A stretch of DNA of 52,701 nucleotides from Chara braunii (lineage: Eukaryota > Streptophyta > Charophyceae > Charales > Characeae). The translations under genes and the position numbers were made by a program. The notes beneath the pieces were generated by a model, which saw only the letters and a program-made list of their open reading frames with translations, was not told the origin of the DNA and searched no databases. Shown piece by piece: positions 9,654 through 21,723 of the stretch (position 1 is its first letter; every line of letters starts with the position of its first letter). The stretch is taken from NCBI GenBank assembly GCA_003427395.1, contig BFEA01000020.1, forward strand, positions 4,577,626 to 4,630,326, written 5' to 3'.

Positions 9654-12600
9654 ATGTCGACCAGCGAGTTAGCTTGCACGTATGCCGCACTCATCCTGCA
9701 CGACGATGGAATCCCCATCACTGTATCCTTTTTTGAAGTGCCGTAATTGTTCTGCCGCCATCGCGTCGTCAAGCACACTTTCACGAACCCTAACTCTGCT
9801 ATCATCTGAGAAGCTGCCAATCGGGAATGTAGGGACAGTAAACGGTTTTGTTCTCGGGTAGCGGCACAGCCTACTTTCACGAACCCTAATCATGCCAACG
9901 TGAGAATCTGCTAGTCTTGAATGTTGGGACAACAAGCAGGTTCGTTCTTGGCTTGCGGCAGGGCGGCAAGGCAGCAAGGCGGCGGGTTTGCTGAGCACCT
10001 TGTTGTTCCCATGAACGATCATTACCTCGGGGCTGAATCGGGGGGCCATCGGGGAAAGCAAGACGGGAGGGATAACGGCAGTTGCCGAATTGCTATGAAC
10101 GGGAGGGGACGCTGGCTGCTTCTGATTCGATTATGGGCTGTGATAGAAGCGTCGGTTGGGGAAAGGAGTTGTCTTTGAAGAGAAGGAGAAGTATGACGGG
10201 ATCTCAAGATTGCGTCTCGTGGGGCCTAGTGAGGGGATGAGAGCATCTGATTGCATGAGGTAGTGTGAGAGAGTGGGATGACCTGGAGAATTTGAGTGGT
10301 AAGGTGAAGATGTTAGCGGGTAATGAGATGGAGCAGAGGCGAGAAGACGCGGTTGTTTCATTGCGGAAGAGGGGACGTGGGTGGGGGACCGCGGCATTGA
10401 GTGGAGGGGCGAAAGAGTTATAATGGGAACAAAGAGATGAGAATGGGAGAGGGAGTGAGACGAGAGTGGAGTCTCTGGAGCGGAGGTAGAAGTGGAGAGA
10501 ATGAAAACGAACGATAAGGCCCTCTGTGAAGTAAGGCATGCGCTGGGGACGTGGGCGCGTTCCATTCTAGGCGAGGTTGAGAATTTCAGACCCTTTACTT
10601 CACAGAGGGCCGAAAGTGTTCGAATGGGAACAAGAAGACGAGAATGGAAAAATATGTGAGCGGAAGGGGCGGGACTTCTCGAGCGGAATATGAGGTAGAG
10701 AGATTATGGAAATGAGTAAGGCCGTGTGTGTTGGGGGTAACCAGGTCTTGGAGCAATTGATCTCAAGCATCCGACGGTCATTATAACTCTGGTAATCGTC
10801 ATGCAGTGGAGAAGAAGCTTCGACAGTTGATTGAAACGTGGCTACATTTCTAGTGAATATGTAGAACAAGAAATGAACTGCAGGTTCAGAATTTCAGACC
10901 CTTTAAATCCCACCGCATATGATGGCTTTTTCAGGCGTAATGTAATGAATGAAATTTTATTTAGGTAGCAGAACAAGGGTGGGAAGTGTGGAGGGAAGGG
11001 GAGTCAGGGTAGAGCATGGGAAAATAACAAATGAGCAAAGTGTCCATGACAGGGTTGGACGGGGTGTCTGTGGTAGGGGGATCCTGGAAAAGTTTTTTGT
11101 CGTATTTCTTTTTATTCCTTAATTCGTTCGCAGGCAGATAAAATCACCACCTTGGTGAAGTCCGCCGGTGTGAAGGTTGAGGGCTACTGGCCTGCTCTGT
11201 TTACCAAGCTGTTCGAGAAGAGAAGCCTAGACAGCCTCCTCGTGAACGCGGGCTCTGGTAAGTCGTCGCTAAGTTGATGGGGGTCGGAAGAGATTACGGA
11301 TATGCAGATGGGGGCTGGAAGGGAGTGGCGGTGGCTTTTTTGTTAATATCGAAAATCACTGATGAAATGCTTGCTGAAGTTCTGCAATTGCCGTTTCGTT
11401 TTCTTTTTGGTGATTTCCATGTTGGATTCGAATGGAAGTTAATCAATCTGGCTGTTTCTTGTTGTCTCTAAAAGCTATTCGGCATTTTGTTATTGTTATT
11501 CATTTGCAGGTGGTGCCGCTGCGCCAATGGTCAGTGGTGGCGGTGGTGGTGGCGGAGGTGCTGCCGCCGCGGCTCCTGCGGAGGACAAGGTTGAGGAAAA
11601 GGTAAGAGCGAAGTTTCACCTTATTCTAGGGTTATCTGTATGTGTTCGCTGTGGGGTTGGACTCATAATCCTGTGCAAGTAAACCTGTGAGGGTAAACCT
11701 GTGAGGGTATATAATGTGTGCAACCTCAATCATCAATGATTGGTGGTGGTTGGAATAACGGACTGCAGAGTTGACAAATTTTCTAGTATCAGTACACGTT
11801 CTAGGGTTTTGTCGGCGACTAAAAGGTACGACTTGTCCGTTGGCTGTCTGATCTGGTGGCGAGGGTTGAAATGAGATCTGGGATGGAGTCGTTCGATGGT
11901 GGCCGTTGATCTTATCTCAGATCGTGGGACGTGGCTTGTCTCTGGTTGCGCGTGATCGTCGGTGTATGTTTGCTGTACGGAGGTCTCGTCTCGATTTGTA
12001 GGGATTGGCCGGTCGTGTTTTCGTTGACGGTGTGATTTTGTTGCACGATGGTTTCTTAGTTATCGACGATAGCATAAGTTGATTGATTGGTTTGTCGAAG
12101 TGATGTTTTTAAATTGGGATCTCTTCATTTGTTTCGGCGGAGTAAATGACATTCCGGAGATGTTCTAGATTTATCCTCGTTGGGGCGGTCTGCTTTGTTG
12201 GGGCTGTCTGCATTCAAAAGGGTTGTAAATTGTCTGGTATGGTTCTGTTTCGGAATCGGATGGCTGTTGTGTGGCGCTTCAGCTTACTACAGATATAGAG
12301 GTCCGTCGGTACCTGTAAAGATCAGATGGGCAGGGGGCTCGGCGAATGAGAAATATGATAGTAGTTGTGGTGGTTGCGAGTGGACAGAAACCATCGTCTT
12401 CACACCAATAGAACGCCCCGTCATTATAGCCGTATTCGGTGCATTTTTCAGTCCAGATACAGCTATAATAATTGGGCCTTCTATTTGGGTGAAGACGTTA
12501 GTAGTATGTGGACAGAAACCATTATGTGGACAGAAACCAGTAGTATGGTGTTTGTTTTTTGTAGGATGCTATTGGGCTTTGATTGCCTGTGCATAACAAT

Positions 12601-13303
12601 CGGGCTTTTTTTGACTGCCTTGATATGGAAGTCATGGGGTCATGCTAAAGAGCAAAGCTTCCTTTCTTCACTTAACTGGAGGTCTTGTGGACGGGGGTTC
12701 TCTGGACTTCAATAATTTCTTTTTGCTCCACTTTCCTTCCGCTATAGTGTGATTTTACCCCATCGAACATTTGACTTTGACGTTCCTGGCCGCAATTTCG
12801 CCGTTTTTGGAACTGAAATCGTCAGCTCCTACTGACGGTAACCCGAAAGCCCGATGTTGTAATTTCGGTTTGAAAATTTTGCCGAAATTGCGGGGCCAGA
12901 AACGTGGATGTTGAATGCCCAAAGGGATATTTATCTGATCCGGTTTGAGTTGTTTTGCTCTGCATGTGACTTGTTATCTCGTGAAGTAGTGTACTGCAAT
13001 TTGTGAGGCAATGATCTCGTTCTCTTGCCTTGGTTAATACGAAGATGTCGGTTGTCTGACCTGTCTGATCCGATTTGAGTGTTTGTTCGCTCTGCATGTG
13101 AAATATTATTTCTTGCGGCAGTCTACCGCAAGTTGTGAGGTAACGATCTCGTTTTCTTGCCCTGGTTAATATGAAGACGTCGGTCGTCTGACCTGTCTCT
13201 CTCTCTCTCTGTCTCTGTCTTCCGTTGTGTCGTGATTTTGCAGAAGGAAGAGGAGCCGGAAGAGGAGGAAGACGACGACATGGGTTTCAGTCTGTTCGAC
13301 TAA
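9654..13303 (+). CDS. RPP1: 60S acidic ribosomal protein P1 (four exons)
   Basis: Exons 9654-9722, 11134-11257, 11510-11601 and 13244-13303 join to 345 nt, a 114-residue protein of the usual P1 length. P1 pairs with P2 on the P0 stalk of the large ribosomal subunit and recruits GTPase elongation factors. Exon 1 starts MSTSELACTYAALILHDDG, the typical P1 opening. Exon 2 gives the rest of the helical dimerisation domain, with EGYWPALFTKLFEKR. Exon 3 is the Gly/Ala/Pro hinge. Exon 4 is the acidic tail ending DDDMGFSLFD, the conserved stalk tail. All introns have GT and AG ends; phases are 0, 1 and 0. Introns 1 and 3 are 1.4 and 1.6 kb, long for a ribosomal-protein gene. The frame is intact, so it is probably functional. 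Confidence 0.96.
9777..9968 (+). promoter_or_regulatory. 96-bp tandem duplication carrying telo-box motifs
   Basis: Two diverged copies start at 9777 and 9873 with ACTTTCACGAACCCTAA. Each holds AACCCTAA, the telo box found near the 5' ends of plant ribosomal-protein and eEF1A genes. They lie 55 bases into intron 1 of RPP1, where such elements act in plants. The regulatory role here is inferred. Confidence 0.55.
10395..10720 (+). repeat. Diverged tandem duplication in RPP1 intron 1
   Basis: Two units about 210 bp apart share ATGGGAACAA, GAGAATGG and GAGCGGA landmarks in the same order. The shared word CAGACCCTTTA also recurs near 10590 and 10895. No open frame is credible here. Confidence 0.35.
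12395..12497. mobile_element. Foldback element in RPP1 intron 3
   Basis: Two arms of about 42 bases (12395-12436 and 12455-12497) are near-complementary: CGTCTTCACACCAATAGAA against TTCTATTTGGGTGAAGACG, with TTATAGC nearer the centre. It is homologous to 15532-15640. The word TGGACAGAAACCA occurs three times beside it, near 12380, 12510 and 12528. It is probably a small non-autonomous element spliced out with the intron. Confidence 0.6.
12779..12905. repeat. Inverted repeat with GCAATTTCG arms in RPP1 intron 3
   Basis: The left arm (GACGTTCCTGGCCGCAATTT, 12779 on) and the right arm (ending GCCGAAATTGCGGGGCCAGA) can fold. The same sequence occurs as an inverted pair at 51801-51841 and 52101-52156, so it is a dispersed element. 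Confidence 0.5.
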
Positions 13304-13560
13304 AATGCTGCTTTTTGTTGACCCTTTTTTCTGGGCGGATGGCGGCCATTACCGCATCGTGTAGTGTCGTCAGAACGTCTTCCGTTTCTGTTCTGGATTG
13401 CTTTCTCGTTTTCTTCTCTGTGGGCGATTCTGAGTTCGGCGCGTCTGTTGTTGGAGGGTTTAGTTCGCCCGCCCGGTTCTCCGGCCGCCGCGAGTTGTGA
13501 TATAATGGGAGCCACAGCTGCAGGCGCGCTGTTCTTATCGCGGTCCCTGTCAGGGTTTCA
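13304..13560 (+). other. Probable 3' UTR of RPP1
   Basis: T-rich sequence after the TAA, with no coding signal. A possible weak polyadenylation signal, ATAATG, lies near 13503. The true end cannot be fixed from sequence alone. Confidence 0.3.
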
Positions 13561-13989
13561 TTAGCCGATTGAAAGGGAGAGTGGTCGTGTTTCTTTCCAG
13601 CGACGCATTAGGGTTCTCGAGTCGCCGAGAGGTGTGATACTCTGGAAGCAGCTTCAGGCGCGCTGTTCTTGTGGCGGTCTGTTGCGATTTCTTGAGCCGA
13701 TTGAGTATTCTCTAGTGGTGTTGTGTTCTCTCAAGTGATGTAATCGGATGAGTACTGGCATCTCCGTATTCACACGGAATGCGAGTGTTCTTAAAGATGT
13801 AACGAAAGATTGGTGACCTGCTGAGTTTCCAATTCAGAGCAATTTTGAGAGGTGTTTTTTTTTTCTTGTTTGACCAAATCCTGTTTTATTTCCACACAAT
13901 TATTTCTGGTTCTATTCACTGGTTGTTAGCGTTTGTATTTCATGCTGCTCTCGAAACAAATTCCAATTCTTCTAGAGGTCTGTTATTGT

Positions 13990-14141
13990 GTTGTGTATGG
14001 AATGCATGCTGCTGTTATGGTGTTGTGTATGGAATGCATGTCGCTGTTATGGTGTTGTGTACGGAATGCATGCTGCTGTTATGGTGATGTGTATGGAATG
14101 CATGCGGCTGTTATGGTGTTGTGTATGGAATGCATGCTGCT
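13990..14141 (+). repeat. 32-bp minisatellite, about five units
   Basis: Units of TTGTGTATGGAATGCATG plus CTGCTGTTATGGTG repeat with period 32. Flanking CATGCTGCTCTCGAAACAAATT and CATGCTGCTCTGGAAACAAATT suggest the array grew inside a single duplicated word. The period is not a multiple of three, so Cys/Met-rich translations are artefacts. Confidence 0.85.
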
Positions 14142-15531
14142 CTGGAAACAAATTGGACTTCTTGGTGCTTCTTACTTCCCCCAAGACCTTCCGGATTTTG
14201 CTGCATCTACTTGCGCCCCCCTTTATGAGAACGATCTGCACGTCGTTCTCTCTCGATGAAATACCCACGACAGATTGCGGATACGGCGTCCTGTGACTGA
14301 GGTCCGCCGTAATGTTTCACCAGTCGTCGTTCTGTGTGTGTCAAAGATACTCCCTGGCCTCGTGGTTTCGCCGCGGCTATCTGTTTTCTGTCCCGGGGTC
14401 CTTGAATCCCTAGGTTTTCCACGGTATTCCCTTTATGTTGTGCAACTGCGGTTTGTTCTCTTGTCCTGGGGGTCTGTTCCTGGAAGTTTCGGTTTCAACG
14501 ATGCTCCGTCCATGGGATGATGCTGAGGCGGCCGTTGTCTCCATTCTGGAGTATGTTCTTTGAATCTTAGGTGTCGAGTGATGTCGATATGGAGATCACT
14601 CACAGTCGGCGAAAGATGTGGCTCTGCATGCGGCTGCGTGTTGATTTCGGTCTGCTGCGCTGATCAGCTGGGTACATGCATAGAGGGGAGAATATCTATA
14701 GGTTGGAGTCGTCCCGAATAGAACCAAACCCCGGTCTTTTACGAGCTGCGGTGTGGGGGAGGGCTATAAGATAAGGTTCATTGATCCATCTGAGTGTCGC
14801 AGGCTGTAGGGAAAGTCTTCGATTGACTGAATTGTCACTGGGGAATTTCAGAACGGTCTGTCGATCTTACAACTAAGAATGGACGACTCCTTCAGTTGAT
14901 GTGTGTCGCGGAGATTTGTTCTTGATCGAATGTGTGGACCCGCGATCGGCACGCGAGAGAGTTGTTGGTGTTGACGAAAGATGTGGCGCTGCATGTGGCT
15001 TGCAATAGGCGCTGTCTAGTTGTGTGTGATGATTGTACCTGCTTTGTGCTCACTAGAGCTTTCGCCGATCTTTTGGATTTATCGTGCATGATAGTCGTGC
15101 GTTCGTCTTTTCCCCTCTCCCGCAAGAGTCGCTAAATGAACTTGGCAATGTTTGCACTTGCTGTGGTTCTTGCTCGCGTTGGTGGAAGAATGTACTCCGA
15201 CTACAATGGACTGCGGTGAGGTCGCGCAAATTCAAATATCCGAGTGTTTTTTCCCTAACCCGACTTCGCAGCGGACAATGGAAAAACGACGCCGTCTAAT
15301 AGCACTGCTCCAGTGAAAGGTAGTGTATTCTCCATACCCAGTGTTGTAGTCGAAGAGCACTTTTGTGTGCGGATTCATAGAATCTGAAGGTCTGGCCATG
15401 GCGACGTTTTGGCCATGTAACTCTGATCCGCATTAGAACTGTTTTTTTAGGATTTCAAGAGATAAGAAATCTCGCGCGTAGGTGTCGAGAAAATCACACC
15501 CAAATCGTTGATGATGTTCTCGCAGGCCTGT
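14142..15531. other. No gene recognised
   Basis: G/T-rich plus strand with only short open frames lacking motifs. The words AAAGATGTGG, CTGCATG and TGGACGACTCC recur loosely around 14610-15000, suggesting old duplication. Confidence 0.4.
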
Positions 15532-15640
15532 CTAACTCCTTCCCCCGAATAGACCGCACGGTCGTTATAGCTGTATTTGGGATCTTTCAGTCTGAATACA
15601 GCTTGAATAACCGTGCGTCGTATGTGGGGGAAGAAGTCAG
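15532..15640. mobile_element. Foldback element, relative of 12395-12497
   Basis: Arms 15532-15577 and 15595-15640 are complementary over about 46 bases with a few mismatches: CGCACGGTCGTTATAGCTGT faces ACAGCTTGAATAACCGTGCG. The loop is about 17 bases. Too short to code; probably a miniature inverted-repeat element. Confidence 0.7.
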
Positions 15641-16731
15641 TATAACGTGTGCGTAGTGAAAACGTAGGCGCTCGATGGCATCTGGGCACACGCCAATTTT
15701 ACTGGTCTTCTTGCTACATGGAACTGTTTCAATATCTAACCAGCTCAATCTCTAGGTCTGTCTGTTTCCGGGTCGAAAACGCTCGTGGCCTAGCAAGGTC
15801 AGCGGCTCGCCGACGTGATGCAGATCTTGAGACTTGACCCTGTCGACCAAATATGTGCACTGAGAATATAGTTTAGAGAGCTGTTGGGGACACACTCGGC
15901 AGAGGGAAAATATCGAATAAACAGCTTGGAGACACTGGCTTTTCTGGTGTTGTGTTAGATCCTGGCGTTGGTAAACTCGTTCAAAAAGCATCACGATCGC
16001 TGTCTACTTGCCTCTTGAGCAGTTCACGCAAATCTTCGTTCGTCCCTAAAATTGAAGACGTCACCAAACGGAATAAGAAAAGATGGTGGCCGTTTCACCC
16101 ACATCAGGTGTACACATTTCTCTTGCTGTCTGTCGGAAGTCCGTTAGTTTTTGAATCGGTATTTGGCGTTTGATTCAAGCATTGGATGATGGTTCGAAGA
16201 CTGCAGCCTTTCTTCAATGCGCACACAATACTAACGATCATAAAAATCTCCTCGTGTAACTACGGGTACATCAAAATCTAGCCCTTTTTTAACCTCTTGT
16301 GGATTTAGGCCAGGACGTAGTTGTCAACAAGATGCCATGGAAGTAGCGAAATAATAGATGTGTTGTGTGCGTTCTGCTTCATGAGGTGTCATGGTTGAGG
16401 AGACGAAGGTAATCAAAACATTAATGAGAAGTTGGTAGCAGGAAACGGTATGATGCTTTGCTTTATCGGGAGGATCCCTGGGTTTGGTTAACTGAAACCG
16501 GAGTCTCGAGCTTTCATCGGGACAGTCATGCAGTACGCAGGCATATAGAGGAACCGTTGGCTTCGTTTGAGCTCTCGACGATTGCACAAGGGATAAGAGT
16601 AGAAGAACGAAGCAATGAATAGGTCACGCATGGGTTGGAGGGGAAGGGCAGCTGTCGACGATAGAAAGGAGGAGAGCTCTCTGTGAATCGCCTACTCGCT
16701 GCGGATAGAATAAACTGTGGAGTTAAAAAGA
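15641..16731. other. No gene recognised
   Basis: Only short open frames on both strands, without recognisable domains, signal peptides or repeats. Confidence 0.4.
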
Positions 16732-16927
16732 GTGTACTCTACTTGCAACTGTGTTCGCTGATGTGATTGGTGATCAGGATGCAGGGCTGTAAAAGAGGTG
16801 AAAAACAGAAAGAAGCGACAAGTGAACAGGTGTACGCTACGTGCAACTGTGGATGATGTGATTGGTAATCGAGATGGCGGACATGAAAAAAGTGGAAAAC
16901 AGAAAAAAAAAGAAGCCAGAAGTAAAC
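16732..16927 (+). repeat. 98-bp tandem duplication
   Basis: Two copies start GTGTACTCTACTTGCAACTG (16732) and GTGTACGCTACGTGCAACTG (16830) and stay alignable through GATGTGATTGGTRATC and an A-rich end. Confidence 0.7.
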
Positions 16928-18974
16928 GCGTTCCAAAGGCTTTATTGCAAGATAATTAAGCTCAGCTTCTATCTAGATCCCAGCAGCGGTCACACGCAGT
17001 GGCAAGAACAGTATTCGCGCTGCAAATAGACGACGTTTTTGCGTTCGTGCTATCCTCTCATCAGTTGCTGGTCTGGTTTGTCCACCCAGCCCAGATTTGC
17101 GCATCGAATTGGGCATCTGTGTATGCTCTGCAGTTCATATTCTTCCTCTTTTGTTCTTTTAACTAAAAGGTACATTCTTCTCTCAATTTCACCTCACGCT
17201 ACCTACCTACCACTATTTTGTTTTCAGTTTTATTGTTTTAAAGGTCGCTCACAGGACACACCCCTACCTCATCTTTCTGCTTCCTTAGCGTAAGCCCTGC
17301 TTCCTCATCTACGGGGGCACTTGTTTACCACTTCTAATTGTAGGCACACGGGGAGCCACGTAGCAGCCAGAACCGTCTTCAGGAGAGAACATGCGGGGGC
17401 TGCTCTCGACCTGCAGGTGGGCGGTACCGGCTGCTGTCTTCCCACGAACACAACGCACCCACATTTTTACTGTATCGGGCCGGAAGCATATCTTGTATAC
17501 GGTCATTTTCAGGGTTCGTTATGTTCGGGGAAAGACGGTAGTGGACAGCCGGTAGCATCAGGGACCGTGCTAACAGGACCAGTTCATATTCTTCGCGATC
17601 CTTGGGTCACCAAATTCCCTTTTTGTTTTTTTCAAATTTTAATATTCGCTCGGGCTCGCCGCTCCCTGGAGTGCAACGCAGACGCAACACTGGGAAAGGT
17701 CGAGCAACTAAAGCTTAAGCCACCAGTACCTCATAAAGTGCTCCACCACGTTAACGGCGAGCCAAAAGTGGAAATTGCGCCGTTTCCACTTAGCTGAATC
17801 TGGCCTACAAGCCCAGGCCCGTTCATCCCAAAAGCCATGCCCGTTAACGAGGAGCACTTTTAGGAGGTACTTGTGGTTTTTCTTTTCAGGAGACCCCTCA
17901 GAATTTCAAAATAATGAATCTAATCCGATGGCCAGGCAAAAAAAAAAGAAATATTGAACTGGTCAGGACAAAAACTAGGCGTTATTTTGCCCCTCCAGGC
18001 CAAGAAAGGTGTGGGGTCGCCATTTTTCTGTAGTCGTATAGGTCTAGGTCTCATTCCTTTATTGATGTCTGTCTCATTGCTGATGGTTTTTTTATTTATA
18101 AGAATTATGAACTGCTTGAAGAATGCTAAGCGAACACTATTCGAACGCTTTTTGTTGCAGTTGGAGAAGACAGGAGATGGAGCTAACGACAGAAAAGAGC
18201 AACACCGAACTGTCACCGTTTAGATGCAACAGAGCTCGTCATCGTCGGAATGATTCGGACCCTTTTTTGGTCAGCGGCCGGTCAAATTCGAAGGATGGTA
18301 GTCTATTGAAATTCTAGTTAGTCTGTGTGGGGGATGAGATCCATGTATTTGCCGTACTTGTTGTCCAAGTGCATCACTTTTGTATTCGTCAGTTTGGAAC
18401 TGCTTTGCAGCGCTGTTCTTGCAATGGCGTCCAACGATCTTGGTGGCACGGAAGGACGTGGAAACGTTTTCAGGAAATGTTTTTTTTTATTTTATCCTCT
18501 CAGGAAATGTTGTAATGACAACTCGACGAAGGACAACATAGCACTTAAGTAAACGACATCCAATACGTCAATTATAGACAGGAGAAGGGAAAAGATATAG
18601 ACCATAGAGGAAAGGAGAAGAGGGAAGACAGACCATTTTAGGAAAGGAGAAGGAAGTGAGACACGAGCCATGCGATGCAAGATTAAAAAGTAATCGTGTA
18701 TTATTTAAAAAGTAATCGTGTATTATTATAAAGTAATTGTGTATTCTTCCGAATGTGACGGACTCACGTAGAAAAAGAAACCTTTGAAAATGCTAAGTCA
18801 GTCAAAACTACGGCGGCATGATCATACCGGTTTCGGCTTGGCGTGCCACCCAGCCTTCATGAGGGACCTTGTTGGTTGTCGGTGAAAAGCTGGCACTGAG
18901 ACCGTTTTTATATTTGCAGGACTTTTTTAGAAAACACCGTGACCCTTTTTATCTTTGCAGGGCGATTGAGAGAC
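16928..18974. other. No gene recognised
   Basis: Open frames up to 158 codons (17321-17797) lack motifs. A word shared with 52074 (GGGGAAAGACGGTAG) lies near 17530. The stretch 17168-17205 is the reverse complement of a repeat near 9235-9262. Confidence 0.4.
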
Positions 18975-18984
18975 GCTACGAGTG

Positions 18985-19094
18985 GTCCTTGGGGACATCC
19001 GTTAAAGTTGGAACGATACCGAAAAGGGTAATTAGCAAATAGCCCCTGCGCTTTCAAGGATGACAAGCGTAAATCGAGAAATGGTCAAAATTAA
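18985..19094 (+). pseudogene. U6 snRNA retropseudogene with target duplication
   Basis: A full-length but mutated U6 copy: GTCCTTGGGGACATCC, GGAACGATACC, CCCCTGCG with an inserted CTTTC, then AAATCGAGAAATGGTC. An A-rich tail follows to 19109, and the direct repeat GCTACGAGT flanks it (18975-18983 and 19110-19118). These are signs of target-primed retroposition. No plant USE or TATA box lies upstream, so it is not a working U6 gene. Confidence 0.85.
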
Positions 19095-19293
19095 AAAAAG
19101 AAAAAGAATGCTACGAGTCAACTAAAGGGAACAGGTCACAAAGGCGTAACAGGAATTCTGTATCTATCCAAGAAACCGGTAGGAAAACAGAAATTTTCCA
19201 TCTGCCACTGTAATATTTTGTTGTCGTTTTTTTTTTTCTTAATCTTTTTTTTTTTTTTTTTAACCACCTGTACCTTTGACGGTTCGAAAATAC

Positions 19294-19390
19294 TCGGCCT
19301 CCGACCTTTCAGGAGGCCGAAACGAAACGACGGCCGCCGATCAGATTTATCAACGGCAGCCGATGTCGGTCCCGGCCTCCTGAAAGTTCG
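19294..19390. repeat. GC-rich inverted repeat
   Basis: CTTTCAGGAGGCCG (near 19306-19319) faces CGGCCTCCTGAAAG (19373-19386); the left side also has an inner CGGCCTCC. It follows a poly(T) run at 19245-19261. Its nature is unknown. Confidence 0.5.
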
Positions 19391-20216
19391 GGTACTGGCA
19401 AGTACCACGTCGAAAATAGGCTCGGAGGTATACTGGTGGTTTAATAACAATTGCTCCGATCTATGCATGGGGAACAGCACGTGCTGGGAACCGGGCCCAG
19501 CGTCTCTTATAATTGGAATACATTGATGATTAATGAAAATTTGGGATGATTCAGGAATATTCAGGATGATTGAGATGTAAGTTAGAGACTGATGCTGACT
19601 ATACTTTTGAGAGAATCATCAATTCTGAAAAGCCGACCTCATTCATCTAGACGAGAAAACCGGAACCCGAGCCAAAACTCAGCCTAAAAACGTTCCGTAT
19701 GTTATAGACCCAAGTTCGAAACTCACGAATACCAGTGCGTCCGCTTTGGTATCTTTGTGATTCTTTGAAATATTCCTCCACCGTACCACAGATTGAGGCC
19801 GACCTCATCATCATCATCATAAAACCAACAGAAGTCCGAAGCACAGTACCTCAAGCTATTCTACTTAGTGACCCTGAAGTATTTTACTCGACAAAAAGCA
19901 ATGTGTCCATCACAGCGGGGAAAAGAGGCATCAGCTCGTATGCAACCACGTTCAACCACATCGTCTTGAGCTGCCTTTCGATAGTCGTGAATCACGTCGC
20001 CGACCGTGCGCGGTTTTTACACCAAACGATACGCTTCCGACGCACCAGCGAATCTTTCCATTTCAATGCACTAGAGATAGACAACCGTTGGACAATTTTA
20101 ACTACGGATGCTTTGCAGAGGAGAGATGGTCGTACACAATGCGAATAATAATCTCTTCCGTAATTGAACATTGAATCTTATATTTTGCTATGCATGAAAG
20201 AATGAATCTTAATCTA
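19391..20216. other. No gene recognised
   Basis: A 137-codon plus frame (19735-20148) has no recognisable motif and contains a CATCAT run. I do not call it. Confidence 0.4.
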
Positions 20217-20521
20217 CCTCACATTAGGCTACAAGCCGGCCGCCCTGGTCACCCTATTTTCCCGGGCGGCCCGGCCGTGCAAGTATTAGGGAAGGTCCCA
20301 GCCAAAAAAAAAAAAAAAAAAAAGAAACTCCAGAAAATCCGAAAAAAAAACTATGTTGTGCACAAAAATAAACTGAACAACTTTTGCCTCAGGGTCACAT
20401 CGAAATTATTTACCAAATTTAAGATAAAATTTAAATTAGAAATATAATTTTATTTTTTTGTTTTCTTTTTGGCCCGGCCGGGCAAGTGGACCCGTGCCAC
20501 TCTGGTAGCCTAGCCTCACAT
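20217..20521 (+). mobile_element. Complete family A element with 8-bp target duplication
   Basis: The element is 20225-20513 (289 bp), with ends TAGGCTAC and GTAGCCTAG, flanked by the 8-bp direct repeat CCTCACAT at 20217-20224 and 20514-20521. Inside are a GGGCGGCCCGG-rich start, a 20-base A-run, the A/B core (AACTATGTTGTGCACA, AACTGAACAACTTTTGCCTC) and a CGGCCGGGC-rich end. There is no transposase, so it is a miniature DNA transposon. An 8-bp duplication fits the hAT or P superfamily; the ends do not decide. Confidence 0.82.
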
Positions 20522-21723
20522 AAGTTTCTCAGAAAAACTACGAATAGCTGAATAGGCGAAACTCAACTGATCTAATCCCCCCACGCATACAGATGCTGCC
20601 GCGAATTCGGTTGGCTGAGAAGTAAGGACAAGGGAGCTTCAGCAATAAAGATTTGCTCATGAAAAAAAAAAAAAAAACAGTACCGAATCGAAGAACAACT
20701 CCATCTCTCAACCATCCTCGACAATGACGAAGTTGATTAACGCCAAACTCGCAAGAAACTGTAGATGCACCGTAGCATCTCTTCACCACTTTGCATGCAT
20801 GCATCAGCCAACGAGTTACCTCCACGGCATACAACCACACATTTTTGTTGGCCAACATCCAGACAGTGAAAAACAATGAACGACCGATCCCCGACTACCT
20901 TAGGTCCCTCGCAACCCTCCTTTCGTCTTTTCTCCCTTAGTCGTTCACGCAGACCTTTCCTTCTTCTCTTCTCTTTGACCTTCTAGAAGCTGTTGTCCGC
21001 CCATTTGAATAATTGCATAAGTATTTGTATTCATAGGTGATCTTACACATTAAGAGACGAAGAGAGATGTCGAATAAAGAATTTCTTAGAAATGTTCAGG
21101 TCATCGACAGAACAGGCAAAGACAGTTTCTTCTCAACCAACGGTTAAGTTTCTCGTTACGACAGCCGTCGTTAATTACCGAGGGGTTGATTACTGAGGGG
21201 TTACCGGCACGGTAAACGTGTTCATTCCATCGAGTACACATATCACTACCTACAGTGCTTCCTACGTAAATAGAAGCACCTAAATGGGTCAAAAAATGAA
21301 CCAACTTACATCGCCAAGGTGAGGCTAGCAGGTGACCTCACAAGCAGCAAGGCACTCTTAGTTACGAGCAGTGATGAAACAAGGCAAAGAGGCACATAGG
21401 CTGGAGTGCACAGGGGAGGCAGGTGCGCAGCCAAACGGCAAGGCAGGCAGGACAGTGCGATAAGCAACAAGCAATAAGGCAGCAAAGCAACAAAGCAGTG
21501 AGGCTACGAAGGGGCAAGGCAGCAAGGCATCACAGACAAGGCAGTCTCCTCACACGCCACCGACCAGAGCAGAACATCACCTGCTCACGGCAGAAGTACA
21601 AATCTATAGTCTGTAGGTTCACATCATTGGAGCCAGGGAGTCGTTTCAACGAATATCTCCAATCACCGAGGGAACATACAGACGCAGGCACCCCGAGCTC
21701 AGCAACCCCCCTAATAGTGTTGC
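20522..21723. other. No gene recognised
   Basis: Short motif-free frames only. The stretch 21450-21520 is a loose run of GGCAGCAAG-like words. Confidence 0.4.

Noticed and set aside
11602-13243. Intronic snoRNA in RPP1
   Set aside because: TGATG and CTGA words occur, but no pair of boxes with terminal stem and plausible spacing was found.
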